A stretch of 64,000 bases of DNA from DAOTVX01 sp034436015 (GTDB lineage Bacteria > Chloroflexota > Anaerolineae > Anaerolineales > Villigracilaceae). Position numbers and translations under genes: made by a program. Under the pieces are notes generated by a model. The model had not been told where the DNA came from. It searched no databases and saw only the letters and a program-made list of their open reading frames with translations. Below, one piece after another: positions 35,143 through 44,994 of this stretch (the stretch's first letter is position 1; every line of letters starts with the position of its first letter). The stretch lies in NCBI GenBank assembly GCA_034436015.1, contig DAOTWG010000006.1, forward strand, positions 17,085 through 81,084, in the 5' to 3' direction.

Positions 35143-36306
35143 ATGTCCAGTCAGGTCTATTTCGGCTCAGCCAAACAAGCGCGCTTAGAGGCCAGAGAGA
35201 CCTTGCCTGCCAAACTCGACTTAATTCTGGATCGCCTGCACTTGCGCGATCGGGTGCGAGGGGAACGGGTGCTCATCAAAATGCACACCTCCAACAACAT
35301 CGGCTATTCCACCATTCACCCTGTATTTGTCCGCAAAGTGGTGCAGGCCGTCAAAGACGGCGGCGGTAAACCTTGCGTGGCAGACGTCTCCTGGGATACG
35401 GAAGGAGCAGAGCAACGCGGCTATTCGCCCGATGTCTTGGGTTGTCCGGTATATCCCATTTCGGGCCCAGACGAAACATACTATTACGTTCACGAACGGC
35501 CCTACAAGAACATCCGCGAGTGGAAAGTAGCCGGTTTCGCACAGGATGCATCCTTTCTTGTCAACTTTGCCCATGTGAAAGGGCATCCTACCTGCGGTTT
35601 TGGCGGTGCGCTTAAGAATATCGCATTGGGCTGTATGGCCAGCGAGACGCGCAGCCAGATGCACGACGCCATGCACTTCGACCCATACTGGTTTCCAGAG
35701 AACTGCCCTGATCCGAAAACGACCATTCCAAGAGTGGCCGCATCCTGCCCCTTTGAAGCGATTGTCGAAGACCGTGATCGCCCCGGTTACATGCACTTGC
35801 ACATTGAACAATGCAATCAGTGCGGACGTTGTCTCCAAGTTGCCCCGCCCGGTAGCCTCAAGATTCAACCCGTCAATTTTCATACCTTTGCGGAAGCCTG
35901 CGCCATCGCGGTCAGTGAAGTGCTTTCCACCTTTGCACCGGGTAAGGCGGTGCACCTAAGCCTAGCAACGCACATGACACCGCTCTGCGACTGCTTTGGT
36001 TTCACAACTCTACCGATTCTCCCCGACATCGGCATTTTCGGCTCCGATGACATCGTCGCCATTGACCAGGCTGCTCTTGACCTGATCGGCCAAACGCGGC
36101 TCATCGAGGAAAACATCCCCTTGGCTATGGAAGTACACTACCGACAGGGACATCCTTTCCAACAATTACACGGACCCTATAAGGACCCCTACAAAATGAC
36201 CGAGTACGCCGAACAATACGGCGTGGGAAGCCGGGAATATGAGTTGATTGACGTTTTTCCGCTGGAGAAAGTGGAACGCTCGGCCCTTCCCTACACACCA
36301 GCCTGA
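35143..36306 (+). CDS. DUF362 domain protein
   Basis: A 387-residue protein. The N-terminal two-thirds is DUF362 (VLIKMHTSNNIGYSTIHPVFVRKVVQAVKDGG, VKGHPTCGFGGALKNIALGC). A cysteine cluster CNQCGRC at about residues 227-233 resembles an iron-sulfur ligand set, but the fourth cysteine of a ferredoxin motif is replaced (LQVAPPG), so only three are in place there. A good GAGG/AAAGGA site precedes the ATG. The function of DUF362 proteins is not established; redox or carbon-metabolism links are common. It ends the plus-strand run that starts at yvcK. Confidence 0.8.
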   Translation: MSSQVYFGSAKQARLEARETLPAKLDLILDRLHLRDRVRGERVLIKMHTSNNIGYSTIHPVFVRKVVQAVKDGGGKPCVADVSWDTEGAEQRGYSPDVLGCPVYPISGPDETYYYVHERPYKNIREWKVAGFAQDASFLVNFAHVKGHPTCGFGGALKNIALGCMASETRSQMHDAMHFDPYWFPENCPDPKTTIPRVAASCPFEAIVEDRDRPGYMHLHIEQCNQCGRCLQVAPPGSLKIQPVNFHTFAEACAIAVSEVLSTFAPGKAVHLSLATHMTPLCDCFGFTTLPILPDIGIFGSDDIVAIDQAALDLIGQTRLIEENIPLAMEVHYRQGHPFQQLHGPYKDPYKMTEYAEQYGVGSREYELIDVFPLEKVERSALPYTPA

Positions 36307-36897
36307 AACCAGCCGCAGAACATGACCGAACGAACGGATGAGCCGCTAAAACGCCGGCGACACAAAGGCGTCCATAGCCTCCCATAAGACGGCACAACGC
36401 CAGAGTTCTCTCCCTGTTTGCCGTTAGCCGTTTCCCAATCAGTAAACATCCGGCATCTATTGAGTAAGGTCATAGCGCTTCCTAATGAAGCCGGGACTCT
36501 CCGAGTCCAGCGGCTAGGAAACGCCGGCGAAAAAGGCAATGAGAGCAACGGACGCGCACTCATCCCAAGAAAACAGCCTAGAGAGCGCGACTCTCTCGTC
36601 TCGTTCGTGCCCACCCCGCTTTCCTGTTTTTTTACCGTTCTGCGCGCTGCGAGGAAATACTGCCCCGGAGAACGGCGAATCCAGAGAGAGCAGTATCCGG
36701 CCAACCGAATCGCAGAGTTGGCGGGATGATTTGTACAGAGGTCCACATACTCCTATACGCAAAGCCTTCAAAACCTAACAGTCGTGCTATAATCGCCATA
36801 CATCCTTCATGTTACACGTTTCTTGGCATGGGTCTCTGTTCTTGTCTTCCACCGCTGCGGCTCGACACGTCTTGTACACTTCTGGCCGGGGTATCTT
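36307..36897. other. Non-coding gap with small repeats
   Basis: No credible gene is seen on either strand. There is an imperfect direct repeat around the identical 10-base core ACGCCGGCGA at 36351 and 36521 (170 bases apart, with similar flanks). Small hairpins occur at about 36493-36508 and 36580-36596. A TATAAT preceded by TGC stands at 36788-36793 and may be the promoter of the downstream two-component genes. Confidence 0.4.
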
Positions 36898-38067
36898 ATG
36901 AGCAATAGCGCAGAAAAAATCCTCCTTGTCGAAAACGATCCGGACATCAGCGATCTGATCGCTCGCCAGGCCTTGCAGCCGGCAGGCTATCATGTGGAGG
37001 TCGTTGGGGATGCCGGCAGCGCCATTCAGCGAGCAGTCCAGTTTGCTCCCGACTTGATTATTGCCGACATCAACCTGCCCGATCTGAGCGGGAAGGATCT
37101 CATCGTAGCCCTGAGCTCGCAAGGAGTAGAAACGCCCCTCATCGTCCTCGCCAGCGAAGGAGAGGAGGAAGCAATTATTCAGGCATTTCGTCTTGGCGCG
37201 ACCGATTACCTCCTCTGGCCGGCGCGTGAGGCGGAGGTGGTAGCGGCTGCCGAGCGCGCCCTCAAGCAGGTACGCGAGAGTCGCGCCCGCCAACGCCTTG
37301 ACCGGCAGTTGAAGGAAGCCAATCAAGAATTGCAACGCCGAGTGCGCGAGTTGACTACCCTCTTCGCCGTTGGAAAGGCCGTCATCTCCATTACAGACCA
37401 GCGCCTGCTGTTCGACAAGATCGTGGAAGGGATGGTACATGTCGCCGAGGCCGATTTTGGCTGGTTGCTCTTGCGCGATGAGAAAACAAAGACGTTCCTC
37501 CTGACCGCTTACCGCAATCTGCCGCCAGCCTGGGCGCGCAAAGTTGGTCGTCCTCTGGATGACGGAATCAGTTCCCTGGTCGGCATCTCTGGCGAAACGC
37601 TCGCCATCAATGGCGAACCTTTGAAACGATTCAAGGTCGCAACACTGGGTCAGGCCGCGGTGGTCGTTCCTCTTAAGGTCCAACAGGAGGTCATCGGCCT
37701 GTTGGTCGTTGTACGCAAAGCGAACAAGCCTTTCGACCGCAACACCCAAACGTTGCTGGAAGCAGTGGCCGATTATGCTTCCATTTCGCTGGTCAATGCT
37801 CGCCTCTTCCGCGCCTTACAGGAAACCGCCGAGGCGGCTCAGGCGGGCGAACATCGCAAACGCGAACAGCTGACTCGCCTGCGCAACGACCTACAAAGCC
37901 GCATCCAGGCCGTCCTCTATCCGCTCGAACTCCTGCTCAGCGGCAAGATGGGCATGGTAACCGAAGAACAATTGAAGGCGATGGAATCCATGCGCACGAC
38001 GCTGCAAGGCATGATTCAACTTATCGCTTCTGAAAGCCCATCGCAACCAACTTCTGGGGTAAAATAG
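36898..38067 (+). CDS. Response regulator with receiver and GAF domains
   Basis: A 389-residue cytosolic signalling protein. The receiver domain (residues 6-120) has the acidic pair ENDPD and the phospho-acceptor Asp in LIIADINLPDLSG. A coiled coil (RQLKEANQELQRRVREL) links to a GAF domain at about 165-310. The C-terminal helix pair (TRLRNDLQSRIQAVLYPLELLLSGKMG) looks like a histidine-kinase dimerisation helix, but it lacks the usual His and no ATPase domain follows. The start MSNSAEKILLVEN is chosen because the frame upstream is not protein-like. A kinase gene follows 10 bases later. Confidence 0.85.
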   Translation: MSNSAEKILLVENDPDISDLIARQALQPAGYHVEVVGDAGSAIQRAVQFAPDLIIADINLPDLSGKDLIVALSSQGVETPLIVLASEGEEEAIIQAFRLGATDYLLWPAREAEVVAAAERALKQVRESRARQRLDRQLKEANQELQRRVRELTTLFAVGKAVISITDQRLLFDKIVEGMVHVAEADFGWLLLRDEKTKTFLLTAYRNLPPAWARKVGRPLDDGISSLVGISGETLAINGEPLKRFKVATLGQAAVVVPLKVQQEVIGLLVVVRKANKPFDRNTQTLLEAVADYASISLVNARLFRALQETAEAAQAGEHRKREQLTRLRNDLQSRIQAVLYPLELLLSGKMGMVTEEQLKAMESMRTTLQGMIQLIASESPSQPTSGVK

Positions 38068-38077
38068 AAATTGACCT

Positions 38078-39553
38078 ATGCCCAAGTCTGACCTCGTACT
38101 TCTGGCCCTCGACGACGCGCAAGTCTTGCCCATGTTTGAGCGCGCCCTGGCCGCCGGCTCCTATAAGGTAGCCGTCGCGGAAAATCGCGCTGCCCTCGAG
38201 AAAGTCCTCCTGGAAACTTCGCCCGCGCTGGTCATCCTCAGCGAAACGTTTGATGGAGACAACGGCCTGCACATCGCCGATCACCTGTTGGAGCGCTTTC
38301 CCACGATGCCTATCATCCTGTTCTGTGGACAAGCGTCGTCCGCAACCCTCAAAAAGGCGTTGGAGGCGGGGGTAAGCGACGTTATCTCCCCGCCCTTACG
38401 CGTGCCAGAGATTACCCAAAGCGTGGAAACCAGCCTGCGGCGAGCGCAGCGCATCGGCGACTGGACTCGTCGCGAAGTACGACGCACCACCGCCTCGCTG
38501 CAACAGCGGTTAAACGAGCTCCTCAAACTAGAAACCGTCATCGAGCATATCGAGGATGGGGTAATGATTTTGGATGACCAATTGCGCATCCTTCTCCTCA
38601 ACCCTGCCATGCGACGCGCCTTCGGTCTATGGGATGAAGGATATCAGGGCAAATCCGTCCTGGATGTCATCCCGCATCCCGATCTGCGCGCTCTGTTGAC
38701 CGGCGGCAGCACGACCATGCCCCACCATGAAATTGTATTCGATGATGGACGAGTGTACCACGCGCAGCACACAACGATCCCCAACATAGGCAGCGCCATC
38801 ACCACCCAAGACATCACCTATCTACGCCAGATAGATCGCCTGAAGAGCGAGTTCATAAACACCATCTCGCATGACTTACGCTCTCCTCTGACCGCCGTGC
38901 TCGGCTACGTGGAATTGCTGGGCCGGGTCGGAACGCTCAATGACGCCCAGCGCGAATTTGTACAACGCGTGCAGACCAGCATCCAGAACATCACCGCCCT
39001 GGTCAACGATCTACTCGAACTCGGGCGGATTGAGGCTGGCGTGGATATGCAGAAGGAACTGCTGCCCCTCGACAGTCTTGTGCAACTGGCAGTCGAAACG
39101 TACGATTCCATTGCAGTAGAGAAGGGATTGCGCTTACAACTATCCCTGCCGCCTGATGGCCGGGCCATCGAAATGCGCGGCGACCCTATCCGCCTGCGCC
39201 AAATGCTCGACAATCTACTGAACAACGCAATCAAGTACACGCCAGAGGGAGGGGAAATTACAGTAGAACTGGAAAAGCAAAACGGCCAGGTTATCCTGCG
39301 CATTTCGGACACAGGCCCCGGCATCCCGCCAGCCGATCAACAGCACATCTTCGAGAAGTTTTACCGCGCCACAAATGTTCCGAAAGGAGTAGGGGGATCC
39401 GGACTCGGGCTGGCCATCGTCAAATCCATCGTAGATAGCCATCACGGGCGCATCTGGGTTGAATCCACGCTGGGAAAGGGTTCCACCTTTGTCGTGGTTT
39501 TGCCCACTTATCAAAATGACGCCACACCGGCCACCCCCAAACCCAGTGGATAA
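38078..39553 (+). CDS. Hybrid histidine kinase with degenerate receiver, PAS and kinase domains
   Basis: A 491-residue cytosolic kinase. Residues 5-120 have a receiver-like fold, but the phospho-acceptor site reads LVILSETFDGDNG, with Ser in place of Asp, so it is probably a pseudo-receiver. A PAS domain follows at about 145-245 (IEHIEDGVMILDD). The kinase core has the H box FINTISHDLRSPLTAVLGY, N box LDNLLNNAIKYT, G1 DTGPGIP and G2 GGSGLGLAI. It lies 10 bases after the receiver-GAF gene and the two probably act together. Confidence 0.92.
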   Translation: MPKSDLVLLALDDAQVLPMFERALAAGSYKVAVAENRAALEKVLLETSPALVILSETFDGDNGLHIADHLLERFPTMPIILFCGQASSATLKKALEAGVSDVISPPLRVPEITQSVETSLRRAQRIGDWTRREVRRTTASLQQRLNELLKLETVIEHIEDGVMILDDQLRILLLNPAMRRAFGLWDEGYQGKSVLDVIPHPDLRALLTGGSTTMPHHEIVFDDGRVYHAQHTTIPNIGSAITTQDITYLRQIDRLKSEFINTISHDLRSPLTAVLGYVELLGRVGTLNDAQREFVQRVQTSIQNITALVNDLLELGRIEAGVDMQKELLPLDSLVQLAVETYDSIAVEKGLRLQLSLPPDGRAIEMRGDPIRLRQMLDNLLNNAIKYTPEGGEITVELEKQNGQVILRISDTGPGIPPADQQHIFEKFYRATNVPKGVGGSGLGLAIVKSIVDSHHGRIWVESTLGKGSTFVVVLPTYQNDATPATPKPSG

Positions 39554-39571
39554 CCCCGCAACTTCTTATGG

Positions 39572-41074
39572 TCAGGCATGGCTGATTGCCAGAAATGCTC
39601 GCGTCGCCCTGATCGCTTCTTGTTCAACCTTTCCCGTCCTTTCCAAGTAATCGAGCAATTCGCTCAGGGTCAACACCGCGTGGAGACGGCAACCTGCCGC
39701 CTCCAGCGCCTCCTTGGCGCCGGACTGACGGTCAACCAACACCACAATATCCTTGACTCGCAGACCGGCGTTCGTTAACTTCTCCATTGCCTCAAACTTG
39801 CTACCGCCGGTGGTGGCCAGATCGTCAATCACAACCGCCGTTTCTCCGGGGTGATATATTCCCTCGATCTCCGCTCGGGTTCCGTATTCTTTGACCTCCT
39901 TGCGCGGATAAATCAACGGATAGTTGCCCTGCAAACCGATTGCCGTAGCAATGGGGATAGCCGCATAGGGAAGCGCTGCCAGCCGGTCGAAAGTCAAGCG
40001 TCGCAAAATGGGGAGATAGGCAGCCGCAACCTGCTTCAGCAAGCGCGGATACGAAACGAGTTGACGCAGGTCAACATAAATCGGCGACTTCAAGCCTGAT
40101 TTCAGGGTAAATTCGCCGAACTTAATACAGCCGGCCTCTAACAGCCCGTCCGCAATCTCAACGGAAAATGGAGGAGAGACAGGAGAAAGAGAGAGAGATT
40201 CCTCGCGCTCCCTCCGTTCGCGGAGAATCGTTTCCGTCGCTGTTTGAATCCTATCCCGCCATTCCCTGGCCGCTTGCGCCGCGTCTTCGGCCCGAGAGAT
40301 AGCACGCGAGATATTGACAAGCATCCCCTTCCCATCCGAACGCAGACCGGCGCGCAACGCCCGCTCCAACTCCCCTCCCTGCATTCCCACCCCCGGAACG
40401 AGGAACCACAAGTCCGGCGCCGCCGCGCGGACGCGAGCAATCGCGTCGGGATACGTCGCGCCAACCACCAGACCAATATTCCCGGTTGTATTCCAGGATT
40501 GCGCCAAGCGAGCAACATATTCATAAAGAGGAACCGCCGACCCTTCACTATCGGCCTCCCTTTGCTGTCTCACGTCCCCTGGTACGATCATCCTATCCTG
40601 CAAATCGGCCGATCCAGAATTGCTTGTCTTGCACAGCAGGAACACGCCCTTGGCCGGATAACCGAGAAACGGCTCGATAGAATCGCGCCCAAGATAGGGG
40701 TTGAGAGTAATGGCATCGGCGCCAAGAATCTCAAACGCCGCTCGTGCGTAGGACTCGGCGGTAGACGCAATATCGCCACGTTTGGCGTCAAGAAGAACGG
40801 GTATATTCGCTCCCAAGCGGACGCTCTCCTCCCGAATCCCGGCGATGACCTTCTGGAGCGCCATCCACCCCTCCGCGCCAAAAGCCTCAAAGAAAGCGAT
40901 ATTGGGCTTGAAGACCGCTGCGTAAGGCGCAGTCTTCCGGACAATGTCCAGGCAAAGTTCCCACGCCGCCTGAGCCGTAGGCGCCCTCAGGTCCGCAAGA
41001 TGAGGGTCAAGCCCCACACATAAGGAGGAGCCAGCATCGGCGCGCTTCGCAAGAAGGGAGAAAAAAGTGTCCAT
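39572..41074 (-). CDS. pyrFE: Bifunctional orotidine-5'-phosphate decarboxylase / orotate phosphoribosyltransferase
   Basis: A 500-residue fusion of the last two enzymes of UMP synthesis. Residues 1-280 are OMP decarboxylase of the long (PyrF type 2) form: LCVGLDPHL, VFKPNIAFFEAFG, LLDAKRGDIAST and LVVGATYPD. Residues about 300-500 are orotate phosphoribosyltransferase: LKSGLKSPIYVDLR, YPRKEVKEYG and the PRPP loop VVIDDLATTGGSK. The order, decarboxylase first, is the reverse of the animal UMP synthase. It follows pyrB on the same strand. Confidence 0.95.
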   Translation of the reverse strand: MDTFFSLLAKRADAGSSLCVGLDPHLADLRAPTAQAAWELCLDIVRKTAPYAAVFKPNIAFFEAFGAEGWMALQKVIAGIREESVRLGANIPVLLDAKRGDIASTAESYARAAFEILGADAITLNPYLGRDSIEPFLGYPAKGVFLLCKTSNSGSADLQDRMIVPGDVRQQREADSEGSAVPLYEYVARLAQSWNTTGNIGLVVGATYPDAIARVRAAAPDLWFLVPGVGMQGGELERALRAGLRSDGKGMLVNISRAISRAEDAAQAAREWRDRIQTATETILRERREREESLSLSPVSPPFSVEIADGLLEAGCIKFGEFTLKSGLKSPIYVDLRQLVSYPRLLKQVAAAYLPILRRLTFDRLAALPYAAIPIATAIGLQGNYPLIYPRKEVKEYGTRAEIEGIYHPGETAVVIDDLATTGGSKFEAMEKLTNAGLRVKDIVVLVDRQSGAKEALEAAGCRLHAVLTLSELLDYLERTGKVEQEAIRATRAFLAISHA

Positions 41075-41124
41075 ACAGCTTTACTTGAAGTGACGTCAAA
41101 CGTTCCCCGTGAGGCGATATACCC

Positions 41125-42105
41125 TCACGCCTTCCCCAATACCATCGCCAGCAACGCCATCCGGACATAGAGACCATATTCCATTTGACGGAAATAGGCA
41201 GCGCGGGGGTCGTCATCAATCGCAGGGTCAATCTCGCCAACGCGCGGCAAGGGGTGCATTACGATCATCCGTTCCTTGGCTTGCATCATGACCTCTTGAT
41301 CAATCACATAGGCGTCTTTCACCGACTCGTAAGCCGCTGTATCGGTGAAGCGCTCTTTTTGTACGCGCGTAACGTAGAGGACATCCGTTTCCGCCAGGCA
41401 GGGCGCAAGGGTAGAATATTCGTTTTGCGGAATGCCTTTCGCTTCGAGTTCTTCTATCATTTCAGGCGGTATACGCAGAATATCTGGGGAAACATAATTC
41501 AATTTGACCTGGTAGAGCGAAAGCAAGCGGGCCAGGGAGTGCACCGTACGTCCATGCTTCAGATCGCCCAGCAAGGTGACCGTCAGCCCGTCAATGTGGC
41601 CGAGTTCCTCGCGAATGGTAAACGCATCCAGCAGCGCCTGTGTTGGATGTTCCCCAATGCCATCACCGGCGTTAATGACCGGCTTGCGCGCAACTTTCGC
41701 CGCAATAGCCGCCGAGCCAACCTCCGGATGGCGCAACACGATCACATCTGCATAGCACTCCAACGTGCGGACAGTATCCGGCAACGATTCCCCTTTGGCG
41801 ACAGAAGAGTAGCGCACTTCGTTAATGGGGATAACCGAACCGCCGAGTCGCTCCATCGCCGCCGTAAACGAGGACGATGTGCGCGTGGAAGGCTCATAGA
41901 ACAGATTCGCAAGAATCTTCCCCTTGAGCAAATCAAAGGTCCCTACCCGCTCCACCATCACGCGCATTTCGTGCGCTACGGCAAAGATATACTCCAGGTC
42001 TTCGCGGTTGAATTGTTTGACCGAGAGAATATCCTTCCCATACCAGGGAGCGGTGCGTTGGTCGCCAAACGGCAAATGGGGATTGTTGGAGGACAAAGCC
42101 GGCAT
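41125..42105 (-). CDS. pyrB: Aspartate carbamoyltransferase catalytic subunit
   Basis: A 326-residue enzyme of pyrimidine synthesis. The carbamoyl phosphate site is FYEPSTRTSSSF, followed by GDGIGEHPTQALLD, VTLLGDLKHGRTVHS and MHPLPRVGEI. AAGGAG lies 8 bases before the ATG at 42105. No pyrI gene is adjacent. With pyrFE it covers steps 2, 5 and 6 of the pathway. Confidence 0.96.
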   Translation of the reverse strand: MPALSSNNPHLPFGDQRTAPWYGKDILSVKQFNREDLEYIFAVAHEMRVMVERVGTFDLLKGKILANLFYEPSTRTSSSFTAAMERLGGSVIPINEVRYSSVAKGESLPDTVRTLECYADVIVLRHPEVGSAAIAAKVARKPVINAGDGIGEHPTQALLDAFTIREELGHIDGLTVTLLGDLKHGRTVHSLARLLSLYQVKLNYVSPDILRIPPEMIEELEAKGIPQNEYSTLAPCLAETDVLYVTRVQKERFTDTAAYESVKDAYVIDQEVMMQAKERMIVMHPLPRVGEIDPAIDDDPRAAYFRQMEYGLYVRMALLAMVLGKA

Positions 42106-42128
42106 ATGTTTTCTCCTTCCCATCTCGA

Positions 42129-42782
42129 CTAGGATTCGGATTTCCTCATACGGCGATGAGCGTCCTTCCGCGCCCGTCCGATACGTTGCAAGGCGGTCAC
42201 ATTGGCAAATACAGCGATGATTCCTACACCATAAAGCGGCACATTTAGGATGAGGGAGGGAATCAGCACGAGCAACCGCTCGAAGCGCGTCAGGATTCCC
42301 ACATTGGCGTTCAGTTGGCCAGCATCCGCGCGCGCTTTTACGTACGAAACGAGCACCGAACCGGCAGCCGCCAGGTAGGCAAGGATAACGCCAAGCGGTT
42401 CTCCGCGCGATAGAAAGTAAAAAAGAAGTCCACCAAAGACAACCAGTTCCGCGTAACGGTCAGAGACAGAATCTACGAATGCACCCCAGGCCGTTGGCTC
42501 GCCGCGCAGGCGCGCCATGGCGCCGTCCAGAGCATCAACCGGTCCCATAAACAGCAATAAAAGGCCACCCCAACGGATGTGCCCCATTCCCAGCAATACT
42601 CCGGCCAAGGTCGTTCCCGCCAGGCCGAACAAGGTCATGGTATTCGGATGAACGCCCAGCCGATGGAAAAAACCAGCAATCGGCTCGATAAACCAGCGAG
42701 ACCAGACGCGCATATTCTCAGACAACGTGCCTTTTCTCTCTCCCATAAGGTCGCGCCTCCTCGGCAATAAGGTCTTAGCCAT
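42129..42782 (-). CDS. CDP-alcohol phosphatidyltransferase family protein
   Basis: A 217-residue membrane protein with about five helices. The catalytic motif D-G-x2-A-R-x8-G-x3-D-x3-D is seen in DALDGAMARLRGEPTAWGAFVDSVSDR. It would transfer a phosphatidyl group from CDP-diacylglycerol to an alcohol such as glycerol phosphate or inositol; the alcohol cannot be told. The start at 42782 overlaps the ftsK stop by 8 bases; an alternative ATG lies 12 codons in. It precedes pyrB by 23 bases. Confidence 0.9.
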   Translation of the reverse strand: MAKTLLPRRRDLMGERKGTLSENMRVWSRWFIEPIAGFFHRLGVHPNTMTLFGLAGTTLAGVLLGMGHIRWGGLLLLFMGPVDALDGAMARLRGEPTAWGAFVDSVSDRYAELVVFGGLLFYFLSRGEPLGVILAYLAAAGSVLVSYVKARADAGQLNANVGILTRFERLLVLIPSLILNVPLYGVGIIAVFANVTALQRIGRARKDAHRRMRKSES

Positions 42783-44967
42783 CGTTTTCGGCTTCTTCTT
42801 CGTCCTCTTCCAGCAAGACCTCGCGCTCGCGCCCGGCGCCTTGCGGGGGACCTACCACACCCATTTCCTCCAATTGATCGAGTAGGCGCGCGGCGCGAGG
42901 GTATCCAATGCGCAACCGTCGCTGCAACAACGAGGCGCTTGCCCGCCGCTCCTTCTTAAGCAACGTAATCGCCCGCTCAATCAGCACATCGTCCCCCCCT
43001 TCCTCCTGGCTTTCGCGCAGCAATGACTCCCACGGGGGCGGAGACTCTGCAGGCAAGTTCATCTTTTGCCAAAAAGCGATCAGGCGTTCAATTTCCTGAT
43101 CGGTTACCATGACGCCCTGCGCCCGCACCGGGCTGCCATTTTCGGGATTGAGGAACAACATGTCCCCATGCCCAAGCAAAGTCTCGGCGCCCGCCTGGTC
43201 GAGAATGACGCGGCTATCCACCGCTGACGCCACCGCAAACGCTAGACGCGCCGGGAAGTTCGCCTTGATGAGACCGGTAACCACGTCTACGCTGGGACGC
43301 TGCGTGGCCACGACCAAATGGATACCGGTCGCGCGCGCCATCTGCGCCAGGCGCACCAGATACTGTTCCGCCTGATCCGGCGCCAACATCATCAGATCGG
43401 CCAGTTCGTCAATCAAGACCACAATGCGCGGCAACGGTTGCGCGTCGCGGCGTTTCTGCAAGCGGCGATTGTAAGAGGCAATATCACGAGCGTGAGCCGC
43501 CTCGAGCAGCCTGTAACGGCGCTCCATCTCCAGCACCACCCAGCGCAACACGCCCAGAATGCGATGAAGATTCGTCTCTACCTTGCCATAAAGATGCGGC
43601 AGGCCATTGAAGCGAATTAACTCCACCATCTTGGAGTCGATCATGACCATGCGCAAGTCTTCAGGCGTATTGTTCATGGCAAGGCAAACAGCAATGGCTG
43701 CAATACACACTGACTTGCCGGAGCCGGTCGTGCCGGCGATCAGCAAATGCGGCATACGCGCCAAATCGGCTACGACCGGTTGACCGGAAACGTCACGGCC
43801 AAGAGCGATCGCCAGCGGCGAATTGACTTTATAGAACGCCTCGCTCTCCAGAATCGGCCGCAGACGGACGGTAGTCGCGCGCGCGTTGGGCACCTCGATG
43901 CCAACATACGAACGGCCAGGCACTGGCGCTTCAATGCGCAATCGCTCCGCGGAGAGCGCCAGTGCTAAATCTTTCTGCAACGCGGCGATTTGAGCCACGC
44001 GCACTTTGATTTGTTGCGCGTCTTCCTCCTCGCCTTTCCGAATGAAACCAGGTTGGACAGCAAACTGAGTCACGGTTGGACCTAAGCGAAAACCTACTAC
44101 CCGCGCCGGGATACCGAACTCGGCCAGCGTTTTTTCAATCAGACCAGCCGTCTGATTAATGATACGTTCGTCGGGCTGAACGCTTTGTTCGCCGATCAAC
44201 AAATTGAGCGGCGGAAGACGTTCATCACGAGGTAACGGAGCAACAGGGCGTTCCGCCTCTTCAGGCGGCGTCACTCGGAAGGATTTGCGAAACTGCGGCG
44301 GCATCTCAACCTTCCTCCTCGTTGGAGAAAGCCGGGCCGGCTGGGATTTCTCGGTCTCCTCCGCAGGCAGGCCGGAGACGATCGCCGTCGGCGACTCGCC
44401 AGCCTGATGCCACAGCCAGGCCTCCAGGCGCGCCCAAAGGTCGAAACTGCCGGCTATCGCGAGCAACCAAAACAGAATGAGCAGAACACTGCCAAATAGC
44501 GGGCCACCCAACCGAACAAACAGCACAGCCAGACTCCAGCCAATGCGCCCAGCGAGGCCACGCATCTCCGCCCCATCAAGTACATGATCGCCAAGCATCG
44601 CCAGCAACGCCAGCGTCAGAAACACCGCCAGTTCCAACGCGATGATTTGCTCCCATTTCAAGCGAATCGGCGCGCGTGCAGACCGAATGACAAGCCAACC
44701 ACCAACAGCAGCAAAAATCACAACGAAGCCACTTCCCCAACCGAACCACTCCCTCAAGAGCGTACAAAACCAATCAAGGAGAAGGCCCCGCGAGAGACGC
44801 AACAATCCCAGCAGCACCAAGGCGGCAAACACAAGCAATGCCACGCCGAGCATATCGCGAGCGAAACGGCCAAAATAGCCGCGTAAACGCGCCAAGCGCT
44901 CAAGCAAATCCACGCCAGGGGTCGTCTCTCTGGCCCTCGATCTTGGTGGAAGATTCGACTTCGTCAC
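42775..44967 (-). CDS. ftsK: FtsK/SpoIIIE-family DNA translocase
   Basis: A 730-residue DNA pump that acts in chromosome segregation at the division septum. Residues about 35-190 hold four membrane helices. After a variable linker comes the alpha-beta motor: Walker A AGTTGSGKSV, Walker B VVLIDELADLMM, and LVVATQRPSVDVVTG. The C-terminal gamma winged helix (ERAITLLKKERRASASLLQRRLRIGYPRAARLLDQL, in pieces) should read KOPS-like sites. The linker is short compared with E. coli FtsK. First gene of a unit with the CDP-alcohol transferase and pyr genes. Confidence 0.94.
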   Translation of the reverse strand: MTKSNLPPRSRARETTPGVDLLERLARLRGYFGRFARDMLGVALLVFAALVLLGLLRLSRGLLLDWFCTLLREWFGWGSGFVVIFAAVGGWLVIRSARAPIRLKWEQIIALELAVFLTLALLAMLGDHVLDGAEMRGLAGRIGWSLAVLFVRLGGPLFGSVLLILFWLLAIAGSFDLWARLEAWLWHQAGESPTAIVSGLPAEETEKSQPARLSPTRRKVEMPPQFRKSFRVTPPEEAERPVAPLPRDERLPPLNLLIGEQSVQPDERIINQTAGLIEKTLAEFGIPARVVGFRLGPTVTQFAVQPGFIRKGEEEDAQQIKVRVAQIAALQKDLALALSAERLRIEAPVPGRSYVGIEVPNARATTVRLRPILESEAFYKVNSPLAIALGRDVSGQPVVADLARMPHLLIAGTTGSGKSVCIAAIAVCLAMNNTPEDLRMVMIDSKMVELIRFNGLPHLYGKVETNLHRILGVLRWVVLEMERRYRLLEAAHARDIASYNRRLQKRRDAQPLPRIVVLIDELADLMMLAPDQAEQYLVRLAQMARATGIHLVVATQRPSVDVVTGLIKANFPARLAFAVASAVDSRVILDQAGAETLLGHGDMLFLNPENGSPVRAQGVMVTDQEIERLIAFWQKMNLPAESPPPWESLLRESQEEGGDDVLIERAITLLKKERRASASLLQRRLRIGYPRAARLLDQLEEMGVVGPPQGAGREREVLLEEDEEEAENDG

Positions 44968-44994
44968 TGCTGCTTTCCAAGAATGCCGTTTTCC

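Noticed and set aside
36787..37749. A 320-codon minus-strand frame
   Set aside because: Antisense to the receiver-GAF gene; no domain pattern.
41185..42132. A 315-codon plus-strand frame
   Set aside because: Antisense shadow of pyrB.
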